DNA of 40,886 nt from Bacteroidota bacterium (GTDB taxonomy: Bacteria; Bacteroidota; Rhodothermia; Rhodothermales; UBA10348). Positions 1 through 8,417 of the stretch are shown here, in pieces. The position numbers and the translations under genes are program-made. The stretch covers positions 1 to 40,886 of the forward strand of contig JAJCYP010000063.1 in the NCBI GenBank assembly GCA_029262855.1, in the 5' to 3' direction. The notes below the pieces were generated by a model that saw nothing but the letters and a program-made list of their open reading frames with translations, did not search any database and was not told where the DNA came from. The number at the start of each line of letters is the position of its first letter. The first letter of the stretch is position 1.

Positions 1-2064
1 TCACCGCCCGCCCAAATCCACCACCATGACATCGGTTTCATCACGCTCCCGCTGGCCGAGGAACAGCCAGCGCCCATCGGCTGATACGGCCAGCGCGGGA
101 TCATGTCCTGGCACCGGAAACTCGGGCACCCAGAGGACGGAGTCGGTGCCAGTGGCCATGTCGAGAGATGCGACGCCCGCTCCCCTCCTGTAGTAGACCA
201 GTCGAGAGTCCTGAACCGAGAAGGATCCCCAGTCCCGGGTGTCGAGGTCATCGATCACCTGCGTCACACCTTCCGATGAGCTCCTCCAGATGCCAGCCTC
301 GGACATCCGCGCGTGGTAGAGCCCGTCGATTCCTTCCAGCATACCCATCGCCCCCTGCAGTCCGAGGTCCGAGGGTACTCCTGCTCCCGTGAGGTCCATC
401 CGCTTCCCTCGCCACAACCCACCCTCGTTGGAGCTGAAGTAGACCGCGCTTCCGTCCACACTCCACGAGGCCCCCAACTCCTCCCAGGAGGTGTGGGTCA
501 GCCGGTCGATGGTGCCAGACGCCACGTCGACCAGAAACAAGTCTGCGTTCCCGTCCGGCCGAGACGCGAAGAGGATTCGAGCCCCATCAGGAGACCACCT
601 GGGTCGGGAGGTAAACCCCCCGCGTATTTCGGTCAGCGGCCTGGCACCCGTGCCGTCTGCTGCCGACATCCAAACCTCATAGGTCCCCGAGCGGTTCGAC
701 GTAAACGCGAGCATGGTACCGTCCGGAGAGAGGTCCGGATGCATGTCCCATCCGGACGACGACACGACGCGCCGAAGCTCACCCGAGTCCAAATCCTTCC
801 GCCAGATCCCCGTCTCTCGCTGTGCATGGACGTAAGCCAGTCTCCCACCGGCAAAGCTCGGATGACTCGCGTCGTCGTCTGCAAGCGGAAGGAGCCAGGG
901 CTCGCCTCCCTCGGGCCGTACCTGCCACAACTGCTGCCGGCCGGTCTCGCGATTCGATGAGAACACAATAGTATCCGCATCACGCCACGCGCCGCCTCGG
1001 ATCTCGCGCGCATCGAACGTCAGGCGCCGCTCGGTCCGCGTCGCGAGGTCAAGTACGTACAGATCCTGAATTCCCTCGCTGGCGCTCCTGGTGAAGGCAA
1101 CCCACTCGCCACCTGGGGACATCACTGGATCGTGATCACCCCAGACTCCGGGTGGGGGAGACGTGACCGGTTCGAGTCGCCCCTGCTCCAATCGGACGAT
1201 GCGGAACGCGTCTCCACCGGAAGCCCGCGAGTTGAAGAAGAAGGTGCCGTCTGAGCCTGCCGCGAGGTCCGCGTAGAGTGAATTGGGGCAGGGGCCGACG
1301 AGACGTGGTGGGCCGCCCAGTGCCGAGACGCTCCAGACCTCACAGCCGTCATTGAACCGCTGAAACGTGACGCGCGTCCCGTCCTCAGACCACACCGGAG
1401 CGGACTCCCATCCTGGACCCGAGCTGACCACGAGCCGCCCGCTGTCTCCTGCCTGACCTATGACAATGCGCGCCTGGTCTTCCCCCTCGGGTACACGCGA
1501 ATACGCAATGCGATGGCCGTCCGGGGAGACGGCTGGATGTGCCTCCGAGCCCGGCTCAAAAGTGAACGGCCTCGGCGTCAGGACGACCGTCGGCGACGGC
1601 CGGGCAGCCCACAGACCAATAGCCGCAACCGCTGCAACGACCGACACCACCATCCATGGACGTGCACGGGCCGGCCCTCGGCGCACCTGCGCGGCCATCT
1701 CCAGTATCGGCACCTGAAGCGGTAGGGAGTCCCCCCGAACCCGCCAATCGACCTCGGCGATGAGCCGATACCCTCGCTTGGGGATGGTTTCGATATAGCG
1801 GGGATTCCGGGAGTCGTCCCCCAACACGCGCCGCAGCGCCGAGACCGATCGGTTGATGGCATCGTCGGTGACAACGGTGTCAGGCCACACCAGCCCCAAC
1901 AGCTCCTGTCGCGAAATGACCTCACCCGGTCGGCGGGCCAGCGCGACCAGGACCTCCATGACCTTCGGCTCAAGGCGCACCTCATCATCGCCCATCCGCA
2001 CCCGGTTCAGGGACGGAGACACGATGCAGGGACCAACCCGAAATGAGTCAGAGGACGCTTCCAT
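1..2064 (-). CDS. Membrane-anchored winged-helix regulator with PD40 beta-propeller (CadC/ToxR-like)
   Basis: Likely a one-component transmembrane transcription regulator of 687 residues. Residues about 8-105 form an OmpR/CadC-type winged helix: the stretch around LEPKVMEVLVALARRPGEV, then VSALRRVLGDD and IETIPKRGYRLIAEVDW. One transmembrane segment follows at about 138-154. The rest is a TolB/PD40 propeller with repeats such as HPAVSPDGHRIAYSR, HPDLSPDGTMLAFTSNRSG and RPRWSPDGARILFASRPDG. The frame stays open to 2427, but homology begins just after the ATG at 2064 and longer starts would run into the divergent gene. I infer that the propeller senses a periplasmic signal while the winged helix binds DNA. 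The divergent outer-membrane gene at 2216 is the obvious candidate target. The stop codon is the first three bases of the window, so the gene is complete. Confidence 0.88.
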   Translation of the reverse strand: MEASSDSFRVGPCIVSPSLNRVRMGDDEVRLEPKVMEVLVALARRPGEVISRQELLGLVWPDTVVTDDAINRSVSALRRVLGDDSRNPRYIETIPKRGYRLIAEVDWRVRGDSLPLQVPILEMAAQVRRGPARARPWMVVSVVAAVAAIGLWAARPSPTVVLTPRPFTFEPGSEAHPAVSPDGHRIAYSRVPEGEDQARIVIGQAGDSGRLVVSSGPGWESAPVWSEDGTRVTFQRFNDGCEVWSVSALGGPPRLVGPCPNSLYADLAAGSDGTFFFNSRASGGDAFRIVRLEQGRLEPVTSPPPGVWGDHDPVMSPGGEWVAFTRSASEGIQDLYVLDLATRTERRLTFDAREIRGGAWRDADTIVFSSNRETGRQQLWQVRPEGGEPWLLPLADDDASHPSFAGGRLAYVHAQRETGIWRKDLDSGELRRVVSSSGWDMHPDLSPDGTMLAFTSNRSGTYEVWMSAADGTGARPLTEIRGGFTSRPRWSPDGARILFASRPDGNADLFLVDVASGTIDRLTHTSWEELGASWSVDGSAVYFSSNEGGLWRGKRMDLTGAGVPSDLGLQGAMGMLEGIDGLYHARMSEAGIWRSSSEGVTQVIDDLDTRDWGSFSVQDSRLVYYRRGAGVASLDMATGTDSVLWVPEFPVPGHDPALAVSADGRWLFLGQRERDETDVMVVDLGGR

Positions 2065-2215
2065 GATTGCGGCGGGTACGTGCTCCCGGGACGAATGTTT
2101 GACCTCGAGAACTCCATCAGGGCGCCGCAGCGAATCATCAGGCAATCCGCATGAGACCGTAAGATCCTTCCGACTGAGCCCCCGGTATTGCGTTTCCAAC
2201 AAGACCACCGGGACC
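2065..2215. promoter_or_regulatory. Divergent intergenic region
   Basis: This 151-bp gap separates two divergent starts (2064 minus, 2216 plus) and must hold both promoters. I see a TTTGACC stretch near 2098 but no well-spaced -10 partner, and no clear operator palindrome. No Shine-Dalgarno site stands out before either gene. Confidence 0.4.
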
Positions 2216-4417
2216 ATGCGCCTCTGCCTCATAGTAACCGCACTCCTTGCTCTCAGCCTCCGGCCAGCTGTCGGCCAGGAGCGCCCCTCGGCCAAGCTGG
2301 AACTGCCTCGGATAGGCGGCCCCGTTGTTCTCGATGGCCGAAGCGACGAGGCGGCGTGGACCGCCGTCGAAACTCTTCCGACGACGGTGTACGAACCGGT
2401 GTTCGAGTCCGACCCGACGGAACGCACCGAAATCCGAGTGGCGTACGACGACGAGTACCTCTACGTGGCGGGTCGATTCTTCGACTCGGAGCCCGACGGC
2501 ATCCGCGGCATGTCCCGCACCCGGGATGACTGGGAAACGGACGACGCTTTTGCCATCGTTCTGGACACCTTCAACGACTCGGAGTCAGCGCTTTGGTTCG
2601 TTGCAACGCCGGCGGGCAATCGAGCGGACATCGCCGTGAGCAACGATGCGGACTGGGTCGGCGGATCGCCAATAAACACGTCGTGGGACTCCCACTGGGA
2701 AGCGGCGTCCGTGCGCGACGAAACGGGGTGGTACTCCGAGATGCGCATTCCTTACTCGACCCTGGGCTTTCAGACTTCGGGAGATATGGTAGAGATGGGG
2801 CTCATCACGTATCGGTTCATTGCGCGCAAGAACGAGCGGCACATCTATCCCGCCATCCCTCCGAATTGGGGGATGGGGTTTGCCAAGCCGTCGCAAGCGC
2901 AACCCGTAGTGCTTCGAGGTGTGCACAGCAGGCGGCCAGTCTACGTGACCCCGTACCTGGCAGCCGGTCGGGGGGAGACGCCCGTGCTTGATGCCGGTAG
3001 CAATTCCTACAACCTCGACGGTACGACCACCCGCGACATCGGCGCGGACTTGAAGTACGCCGTAACGGACAATCTTACGCTGGACCTCACGGCAAACACG
3101 GACTTCGCCCAGGTGGAGGCCGACGACCAGCAGGTTAACCTTACCCGGTTCTCGCTCTTCTTCCCGGAGAAGCGACCATTCTTCCAGGAGCGTGCCGGGA
3201 TCTTCGATTTCGGAACGTCTGGGTCGAGCCGACTCTTTCACTCGCGGTCCATCGGCCTGCGGAACGGGCAGTCTGTTCCCATTATTGCGGGAGCCCGGCT
3301 TGTGGGACGGATGGGCGATTGGGATCTGGGCGCGCTTGAGATGCAGAGCGGTCGCCAGGGGGATCTGGGCGGTGAGAACTTTGGCGTGCTCCGGCTTCGG
3401 CGGCAAGTCTTGAATCCGCAGTCGGTTGCAGGCGCGATGCTCACCTCACGTCTGGCTGAAGATGGGGCGTACAATGTGGCGATGGGACTCGACACCCGGC
3501 TGAACGTAGTCGGCAGCGAGTATCTAACGATTCGCGCCGCACACACTCTGGAGAACGGCGTGGAATCCGGCGCGGGGACATCGCGGGTCTTTGCCCAGTG
3601 GGACCGCCGGGTCAATCGCGGTCTCTCGTACGGGCTGTCCGGCGCGTGGTCTGGCGCCGACTACAATCCCGGCACGGGATTCATATTCCGGAATGATTTT
3701 ACGCGAATCGGCGGCAACATCAAGCTCGATCGGTTCTCGAGCGACGAATCTCTCGTGCGCCGTGTCCAGCCGGGCGTGTGGGCACGCGCATACTTGCGGA
3801 ACGCGGATCGATCCGTCGAGTCGGCACGGGTCCAGAGCTTCGTCAGCCTCGAGCTCAAGTCCGGCACGTGGCTCTGGATCGGTCCTACCTATCGGATCGA
3901 AGACATTCGAGACGGTTTCAAACTCTCTGGAGCGGTACCCATCGAACCGGGTCGGTACCAGTTTGGTGACCTTTGGCTGGCGCTTGCCCCCGGTTCCACT
4001 CGACTGTTCCGGGTCGGGGCCGACATCAGGACCGGACCGTTCTTCGATGGGTGGTGGTACTTCGCCTGGGTTCGTCCAACATGGCAGGTTTCATCGCTCC
4101 TGACCGTGGCGGGCGAGTACGAAGCCAACCTCCTCCGATTCGATCAGGGTGATTTCAACGCGCACGTCGGTCGCGTCCGCGTACAGACCGCGTTCAACGA
4201 GCACCTGTCGCTGCAGAGCTTCCTCCAGATCTCGACGGCCAGCAATCGGGCCTCGGTCAACGCCAGGCTCCGCTATCACTTCCGAGAGGGGACCGACTTT
4301 TGGCTGGTGTTTAACGAGGGACTGCAGACGGGCTCGATTGCGGATCGATATCCGACTGAGGGTCGGGTCACGGATCGGACGCTGCTCCTGAAGTACACGC
4401 GTACGTTCGGGCTTTAG
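2216..4417 (+). CDS. DUF5916 outer-membrane protein with CBM9-like N-terminal domain
   Basis: A 733-residue secreted protein. The ATG at 2216 opens a Sec signal peptide (MRLCLIVTALLALSL, cleavage near VGQ). The open frame reaches back to 1853, but that part is not homologous-looking and overlaps the divergent gene. Residues about 30-210 resemble the carbohydrate-binding family 9-like domain that precedes DUF5916 (DGRSDEAAWTAVETLP, YDDEYLYVAGRFFDSEPDG). The following region carries DUF5916 hallmarks (LFFPEKRPFFQERAGIFDFG, then LFHSRSIGLRNG). The C-terminal half alternates like a beta-barrel and ends in an aromatic/hydrophobic strand (LLKYTRTFGL). The family is common in FCB bacteria. Its substrate is unknown, and a role in outer-membrane binding or passage of a saccharide or peptide is only inferred. 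It lies divergent to a sensory regulator. Confidence 0.85.
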   Translation: MRLCLIVTALLALSLRPAVGQERPSAKLELPRIGGPVVLDGRSDEAAWTAVETLPTTVYEPVFESDPTERTEIRVAYDDEYLYVAGRFFDSEPDGIRGMSRTRDDWETDDAFAIVLDTFNDSESALWFVATPAGNRADIAVSNDADWVGGSPINTSWDSHWEAASVRDETGWYSEMRIPYSTLGFQTSGDMVEMGLITYRFIARKNERHIYPAIPPNWGMGFAKPSQAQPVVLRGVHSRRPVYVTPYLAAGRGETPVLDAGSNSYNLDGTTTRDIGADLKYAVTDNLTLDLTANTDFAQVEADDQQVNLTRFSLFFPEKRPFFQERAGIFDFGTSGSSRLFHSRSIGLRNGQSVPIIAGARLVGRMGDWDLGALEMQSGRQGDLGGENFGVLRLRRQVLNPQSVAGAMLTSRLAEDGAYNVAMGLDTRLNVVGSEYLTIRAAHTLENGVESGAGTSRVFAQWDRRVNRGLSYGLSGAWSGADYNPGTGFIFRNDFTRIGGNIKLDRFSSDESLVRRVQPGVWARAYLRNADRSVESARVQSFVSLELKSGTWLWIGPTYRIEDIRDGFKLSGAVPIEPGRYQFGDLWLALAPGSTRLFRVGADIRTGPFFDGWWYFAWVRPTWQVSSLLTVAGEYEANLLRFDQGDFNAHVGRVRVQTAFNEHLSLQSFLQISTASNRASVNARLRYHFREGTDFWLVFNEGLQTGSIADRYPTEGRVTDRTLLLKYTRTFGL

Positions 4418-4451
4418 GAGTCTTCGGGGCACCGGTTGTGGCGGAAGTCCC

Positions 4452-7088
4452 CTACCCTCGCCCCAGCGCCTTCGCCGGATTCACCCGCGCCGCCCTCCAT
4501 GATTGCCAGCCGGCCGTGACCCACGCGATAACGAGAATCGTCAGGCCTGCGGCCAGGACCAGCCAAACACTGAGCGGCGCACGATAGGCGTATCCCTGCA
4601 ACCAGTGGTTCATCACCATCCAGGCAACGGGCGCACCGATCATGAAACCGCCGAGCACGAGTAGACTGAATTCGCGGTTAAGCATGGTCACGATTCCAAA
4701 CACCGAGGCGCCGAGAGCTTTTCGGATTCCGATCTCCCTGGTGCGTTGCTCGGCGGTATAGGAGGCCAACCCGAAAAGCCCGAGGCAGGCAATGAGTATC
4801 GCGAGGTTGGCAGCTGCGCCCAGCACGTTCGCCAATCGTTCCTCGGATCGATACAGGGCGTTGTACTCGTCGTCCAGAAACGCATAGTTGAATGGGCTTC
4901 CTCCGGTGGCCTCCCGCCACGTTGATCGGATGGCATCCACGGTGCCGGGCACGTCTCGCCCGTCGATCTTGACGAGGAGCACGTTCCACGATGGCTCTAC
5001 GAACAGGGCCAGTGGCCGGATCTCTTCGGTTAGCGGAAGGAAATTGTAGTCGCGGATGACGCCCACCACATCGCCCATGCGACGCCCCCCGGAGACGCTC
5101 ATGCGCTGCCCAATGGCCGTCTCGGCCGTCCATCCGGCCAGGCGAACCAGGTCTTCGTTGACAACATACTGGTAACGGGCGCTGTCCGGATTGGACAAGA
5201 GGTTCGTGGCTGCGGAGAAGCCGGGCCCTGCAATGAGACTCAGCCCGAGCGCGTCAACAACGTCCGGATCCACAGGAGTCGCCGACACCGCGGGCCTGTC
5301 TTCCTGCGGGATCTCCAGAAGGAGGCTGTAGCCACCCCGCTGCTTGCCTGGAATTGCATTGCTGGCCGCCACCTCCAAAATGCGAGCGTTATTTCGCAAT
5401 GTCGACTTTAAGGCGGGAATGGCCCGCACCGCCGCGGCGTCGGCAAGAGGGATCACGGCCACGTGTCCTCGATCGAAACCCAAATCGCCCGATCGGATCA
5501 ACTCCAGTTGGTTCAGTACCGCCCTGGTGCCCACGAGAAGAAAGACCGTCACCGCAAACTGCCCCACCACAAGGGCCCGACGCAATCGCCCACCGGAGCC
5601 AGACATGCCTTTGAGGCCCTTCAGGACAGCCGCCGGCCGAAATCGACTCAACATGAGTGCCGGATGGAGCCCCGCGCCGAGAGCGGTCACCACCAGAATG
5701 GCCAGGAGGAGTAGCCAGAGCGAGGGGTCTGCAAATGCGGCCAGATCGAACGTTTTCCCGCTTAGCCGGCCGAAGGCTGGCATCAGAAGCATCGCCAGGC
5801 CGACGCCTACGAGGAGCGACAGGACCGCCATGATGGCCGATTCGCCAAAAAACTGACGCATCAATTGCCCTCGATGCGCGCCCAGTGCCTTCCGCACACC
5901 GACCTCCACGGCCCGGCGCGCGGACCTTGCCGTGGACAGGTTGACGTAGTTGATGCACGCAGCAATGAGGATGAGCAGGGCGAGCGACCCGAAGATCCAG
6001 ACGAATCGCTGCCGGCCCTCATGGACCAGATAGATGTCGGTCAATCGCTGATAGGCAAAGGACACTCCCTGGCGGGCCCCTTCCTGAGACTGCGCCCGGG
6101 TCACGAGATCCTGGACACCGCGATCCAACTCGGGCAATGCTGCCACAGAGGTGAGCAGCAGATAGGTTCTGAAATTGGCGGAGTCCCAGATCTCCCGCGA
6201 CGCCCATCGGGTCGAAGCGAACGACGCTAGAAGATCAAACTGGAGATGCGAGTTGGACGGAACGTTCTCGATCACTCCGGTGACCTCATAGTCTGCTGAA
6301 GAGATCCGCAGGGTCTCGCCGACCAGCTGCGTTGCTCGCCCGAAGTATCGCACGGCCGTGTCTCTTGTCAGGACCACGGTATTCGGACGACGTAGCGCGC
6401 TGGCTGGATCACCCTCCAGGAACGGAAGCGTAAAGACGCCAAACACGGTGGAGTCGGCGTACATGAATCTGTCCTCCTGCCAGCTCCGATCTCCTCGCTG
6501 GACGGCGACCGCGCGGAATCGTCCGATGTCGTAGAACCGGACGGCCTGCTCAACCTGGGGGAACTCGCGCGTGAGTAGGGGAGCTATGGCGGTTGGCGTC
6601 ACGTCTATCTGCCGCCCATCCGGGATAATCATGGTCACTCGGACGATGCGATCGGCGTGCTCGTGAAACCTGTCGAAGGACCGCTCATCGCTAACAAACA
6701 GGACGATGAGAAGGCAGCAAGCGATCCCAACCGCCAACCCGGCTACGTTGAGAAACGTGTAGCCGGGATTGCGCCGAAGTCCGCGAATGGCAATCACGGC
6801 CTGACTTCGGACAATGGCCCATTCGGCCAGAAGCGAGGTCCCAAGCAGACCCTTCCTCCTCAACTTTCCCCAGTACACCTTCCGGAAGGCTTCGGCCGTT
6901 CGAGAGTCGGCGGTCACTTCCCCCCTCGCGCGTTCGAAGGCCTCCTGGGTCGAGAGCCCGTTCGCGGTCAGGTCCTCGATATGGTCTCGAACGTGGCGTT
7001 CCAGTTCGTCGAGATCCTCCGGGAGGAGGACTCTCCCACTGTCGAGGGCGCGTCGCCAGGTCCTGATCGCTGCTTCGAGATTGAACAT
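4452..7088 (-). CDS. FtsX/MacB-family ABC transporter permease (two FtsX domains, N-terminal prefix domain)
   Basis: An 878-residue inner-membrane permease. Residues about 1-75 are a soluble prefix (LPEDLDELERHVRDHIEDL) typical of PadR-linked permeases. The first transmembrane helix is at about 105-130 (NVAGLAVGIACCLLIVLFV), followed by a MacB-like periplasmic domain. A first FtsX domain has three helices (YVNLSTARSARRAVEVGVRK), and a second periplasmic domain and FtsX domain end the protein (YTAEQRTREIGIRKALGAS). The family couples ATP hydrolysis to mechanical work on periplasmic partners or export of peptides and drugs. No ATPase subunit lies in this window, so its partner must be encoded elsewhere. 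It starts 4 bp after the PadR stop codon, so the two are almost certainly co-transcribed. Confidence 0.9.
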   Translation of the reverse strand: MFNLEAAIRTWRRALDSGRVLLPEDLDELERHVRDHIEDLTANGLSTQEAFERARGEVTADSRTAEAFRKVYWGKLRRKGLLGTSLLAEWAIVRSQAVIAIRGLRRNPGYTFLNVAGLAVGIACCLLIVLFVSDERSFDRFHEHADRIVRVTMIIPDGRQIDVTPTAIAPLLTREFPQVEQAVRFYDIGRFRAVAVQRGDRSWQEDRFMYADSTVFGVFTLPFLEGDPASALRRPNTVVLTRDTAVRYFGRATQLVGETLRISSADYEVTGVIENVPSNSHLQFDLLASFASTRWASREIWDSANFRTYLLLTSVAALPELDRGVQDLVTRAQSQEGARQGVSFAYQRLTDIYLVHEGRQRFVWIFGSLALLILIAACINYVNLSTARSARRAVEVGVRKALGAHRGQLMRQFFGESAIMAVLSLLVGVGLAMLLMPAFGRLSGKTFDLAAFADPSLWLLLLAILVVTALGAGLHPALMLSRFRPAAVLKGLKGMSGSGGRLRRALVVGQFAVTVFLLVGTRAVLNQLELIRSGDLGFDRGHVAVIPLADAAAVRAIPALKSTLRNNARILEVAASNAIPGKQRGGYSLLLEIPQEDRPAVSATPVDPDVVDALGLSLIAGPGFSAATNLLSNPDSARYQYVVNEDLVRLAGWTAETAIGQRMSVSGGRRMGDVVGVIRDYNFLPLTEEIRPLALFVEPSWNVLLVKIDGRDVPGTVDAIRSTWREATGGSPFNYAFLDDEYNALYRSEERLANVLGAAANLAILIACLGLFGLASYTAEQRTREIGIRKALGASVFGIVTMLNREFSLLVLGGFMIGAPVAWMVMNHWLQGYAYRAPLSVWLVLAAGLTILVIAWVTAGWQSWRAARVNPAKALGRG

Positions 7089-7092
7089 GACA

Positions 7093-7440
7093 TTACCCCG
7101 GAATCAAGTCCTGTGACGGGCCGAAGAGACGGGACAGGAGGGTGTACACACGCTCCCACTGTGCGCTTTCCCGCTCAAGTGCCTTCTCGCCCGAAGGTGT
7201 CAGGCTGTAATACTTCCTCCTCGGTCCCTCGTCGGCCTCAGCCCAGTAGCTCCGAAGCACGCCCTCGTTCTCAAGGCCATGGAGAAATGGGTAGAGAGTC
7301 CCCGTGGTCCACTCGATCTCCCCATTTGTCAGGTCATGGATCCGCTTGATGATGCGGTATCCGTATCCCGGACCATTCTTCAGGATGGCCAGGACCATGG
7401 GACGCAGGGTTGCCTGGGCGAGTTGTCGGCTGATCGGCAT
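7093..7440 (-). CDS. PadR-family transcriptional repressor
   Basis: A 115-residue winged-helix protein with the PadR N-terminal fold: LAQATLRPMVLAILKNGPGY, GYRIIKRIHDLTNGEIEWTTG, GTLYPFLHGLENEGVLRSYW and RRKYYSLTPSGEKALE. The length is normal for the short PadR subfamily, which dimerises through its C-terminal helix. It is the first gene of an operon with the FtsX permease, separated by 4 bp. Family members commonly repress their own operon and are released by a small molecule. A perfect inverted repeat lies within its own promoter at 7476-7494, which supports autoregulation. Confidence 0.92.
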   Translation of the reverse strand: MPISRQLAQATLRPMVLAILKNGPGYGYRIIKRIHDLTNGEIEWTTGTLYPFLHGLENEGVLRSYWAEADEGPRRKYYSLTPSGEKALERESAQWERVYTLLSRLFGPSQDLIPG

Positions 7441-7452
7441 GCGGGCGATTGG

Positions 7453-7473
7453 CTATGTTGATTTCCACCATAG
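7453..7473. promoter_or_regulatory. PadR operator candidate 2 (imperfect inverted repeat)
   Basis: CTATGTTG at 7453-7460 and CACCATAG at 7466-7473 pair at 7 of 8 positions around a 5-bp centre. The half-site CTATGTTG resembles the arm of operator 1. The centres are 22 bp apart, about two helical turns, so two dimers could bind the same DNA face between the -10 and the padR start. Confidence 0.45.
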
Positions 7474-7499
7474 TATATGTTGGATGCCAACATAGTCAA
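7472..7499 (-). promoter_or_regulatory. Candidate sigma-70-like promoter of padR-permease operon
   Basis: Read on the minus strand, TTGACT (7499-7494) and TATACT (7477-7472) are separated by 16 bp, a near-consensus housekeeping promoter. The -10 lies about 31 bp upstream of the padR ATG at 7440. The perfect operator-like palindrome at 7476-7494 fills the spacer. Rhodothermota/Bacteroidota promoters can differ from this consensus, so the call is an inference. Confidence 0.55.
7476..7494. promoter_or_regulatory. PadR operator candidate 1 (perfect inverted repeat)
   Basis: The sequence is TATGTTGG-ATG-CCAACATA, two perfect 8-bp arms around a 3-bp centre. It has the ATGT...ACAT outline common in PadR-family operators. 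It sits between the -35 and -10 of the padR promoter, so a bound dimer would block RNA polymerase. Confidence 0.65.
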
Positions 7500-7593
7500 G
7501 CGGGGAGTCGGCTACAGGTCCGCAACGGATCCTGGCGAGCATCACCCGCGTCCTGGAATCACCTATCATTCCCCTGCACCAACCTCCCGACCA

Positions 7594-8292
7594 ATGCCAC
7601 GCTTCCTTCTCCTTCTGGGTCTCGCTACGTTCCCAGCCTTCACAACCGCACAGCCCTGGGAGGGCGAAACGCTCTACCGAGTCGTCCTTGCGCAGGCCAG
7701 TCCTGGCGCGTTCGCCGAGGTTATTTCCGAGTGGTCTTCCCGACTGGGCGATTGGCCCGAGACGGACCCGGCAAAACCCATGTGGATGCGGCACTCGCAG
7801 GGTGACTGGTGGGATCTGATGTTCATTTTCCCGGTCGATGAGGGCGAGCCCCTCTCGTTCAGTCCGGCCAATGCGTTTGGTGAGGACGATCGCTACTCGC
7901 GGGTCGAGGACCTGTGGGTGGTCGGCGCCGGAATTGATGTATTGCGAAAAGCGGTGGCGGGCGCGGGACTCTACCACATTGAAATGTTCAGGGCGCTCCC
8001 CAGCAAGCGCGGCGAACTGCTCGCCCAGCGGCGCATGGAAAACGAGTATCTCGGAGCGATCGGCAAGCCGCAAAACTTCATCATGCGGAGGGTAGCCGGG
8101 ATCTCGGTCGACTCCTTTACCCTCGGCTGTCACCCGACTCTGGAGCAATTCGCCGTGAGTGGTCGAGTCTCCGCTGAAGCCGACGATCGGGCCGCGCGCG
8201 ATGCGGGTTTCGACGGGGTCTCGGGCATCAGTCCGTACTTCCGCTCATTGATTGCAGAGCATCACGACACGCTGGCCGTGGCGGTGAGGTAG
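7594..8292 (+). CDS. Secreted protein of unknown function, possible tandem dimeric alpha/beta-barrel repeat
   Basis: A 232-residue protein. The ATG at 7594 gives a clean signal peptide (MPRFLLLLGLATFPAFTTAQ), although the frame is open from 7477. Two similar halves can be seen by eye. One begins ETLYRVVLAQASPGAFAEVI and ends in WWDLMFIFP; the other begins GLYHIEMFRALPSKRGELLA and runs through NFIMRRVAGISVDSFTLG. Each has a strand-helix-strand-strand pattern like NIPSNAP or antibiotic-biosynthesis-monooxygenase folds. That resemblance is inference and no catalytic residues can be named. It is divergent from padR across a region holding the PadR operators, so it may share that control. Confidence 0.75.
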   Translation: MPRFLLLLGLATFPAFTTAQPWEGETLYRVVLAQASPGAFAEVISEWSSRLGDWPETDPAKPMWMRHSQGDWWDLMFIFPVDEGEPLSFSPANAFGEDDRYSRVEDLWVVGAGIDVLRKAVAGAGLYHIEMFRALPSKRGELLAQRRMENEYLGAIGKPQNFIMRRVAGISVDSFTLGCHPTLEQFAVSGRVSAEADDRAARDAGFDGVSGISPYFRSLIAEHHDTLAVAVR

Positions 8293-8417
8293 AAAGATCC
8301 GTTCTGGCGTATTTTCATCCATCCTGAAACTTGAGACTCATGAGTTTGGCGATTCGGCAGGCTCGGTGCCGGTCTACCCATATGTGCGGCTCGGCTGGCA
8401 GTTTGGTTTTTTTGGTC

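Noticed and set aside
2065-2427. N-terminal extension of the winged-helix regulator to 2427
   Set aside because: The added residues are arginine/serine-rich with no homology and overlap the start of the divergent outer-membrane gene.
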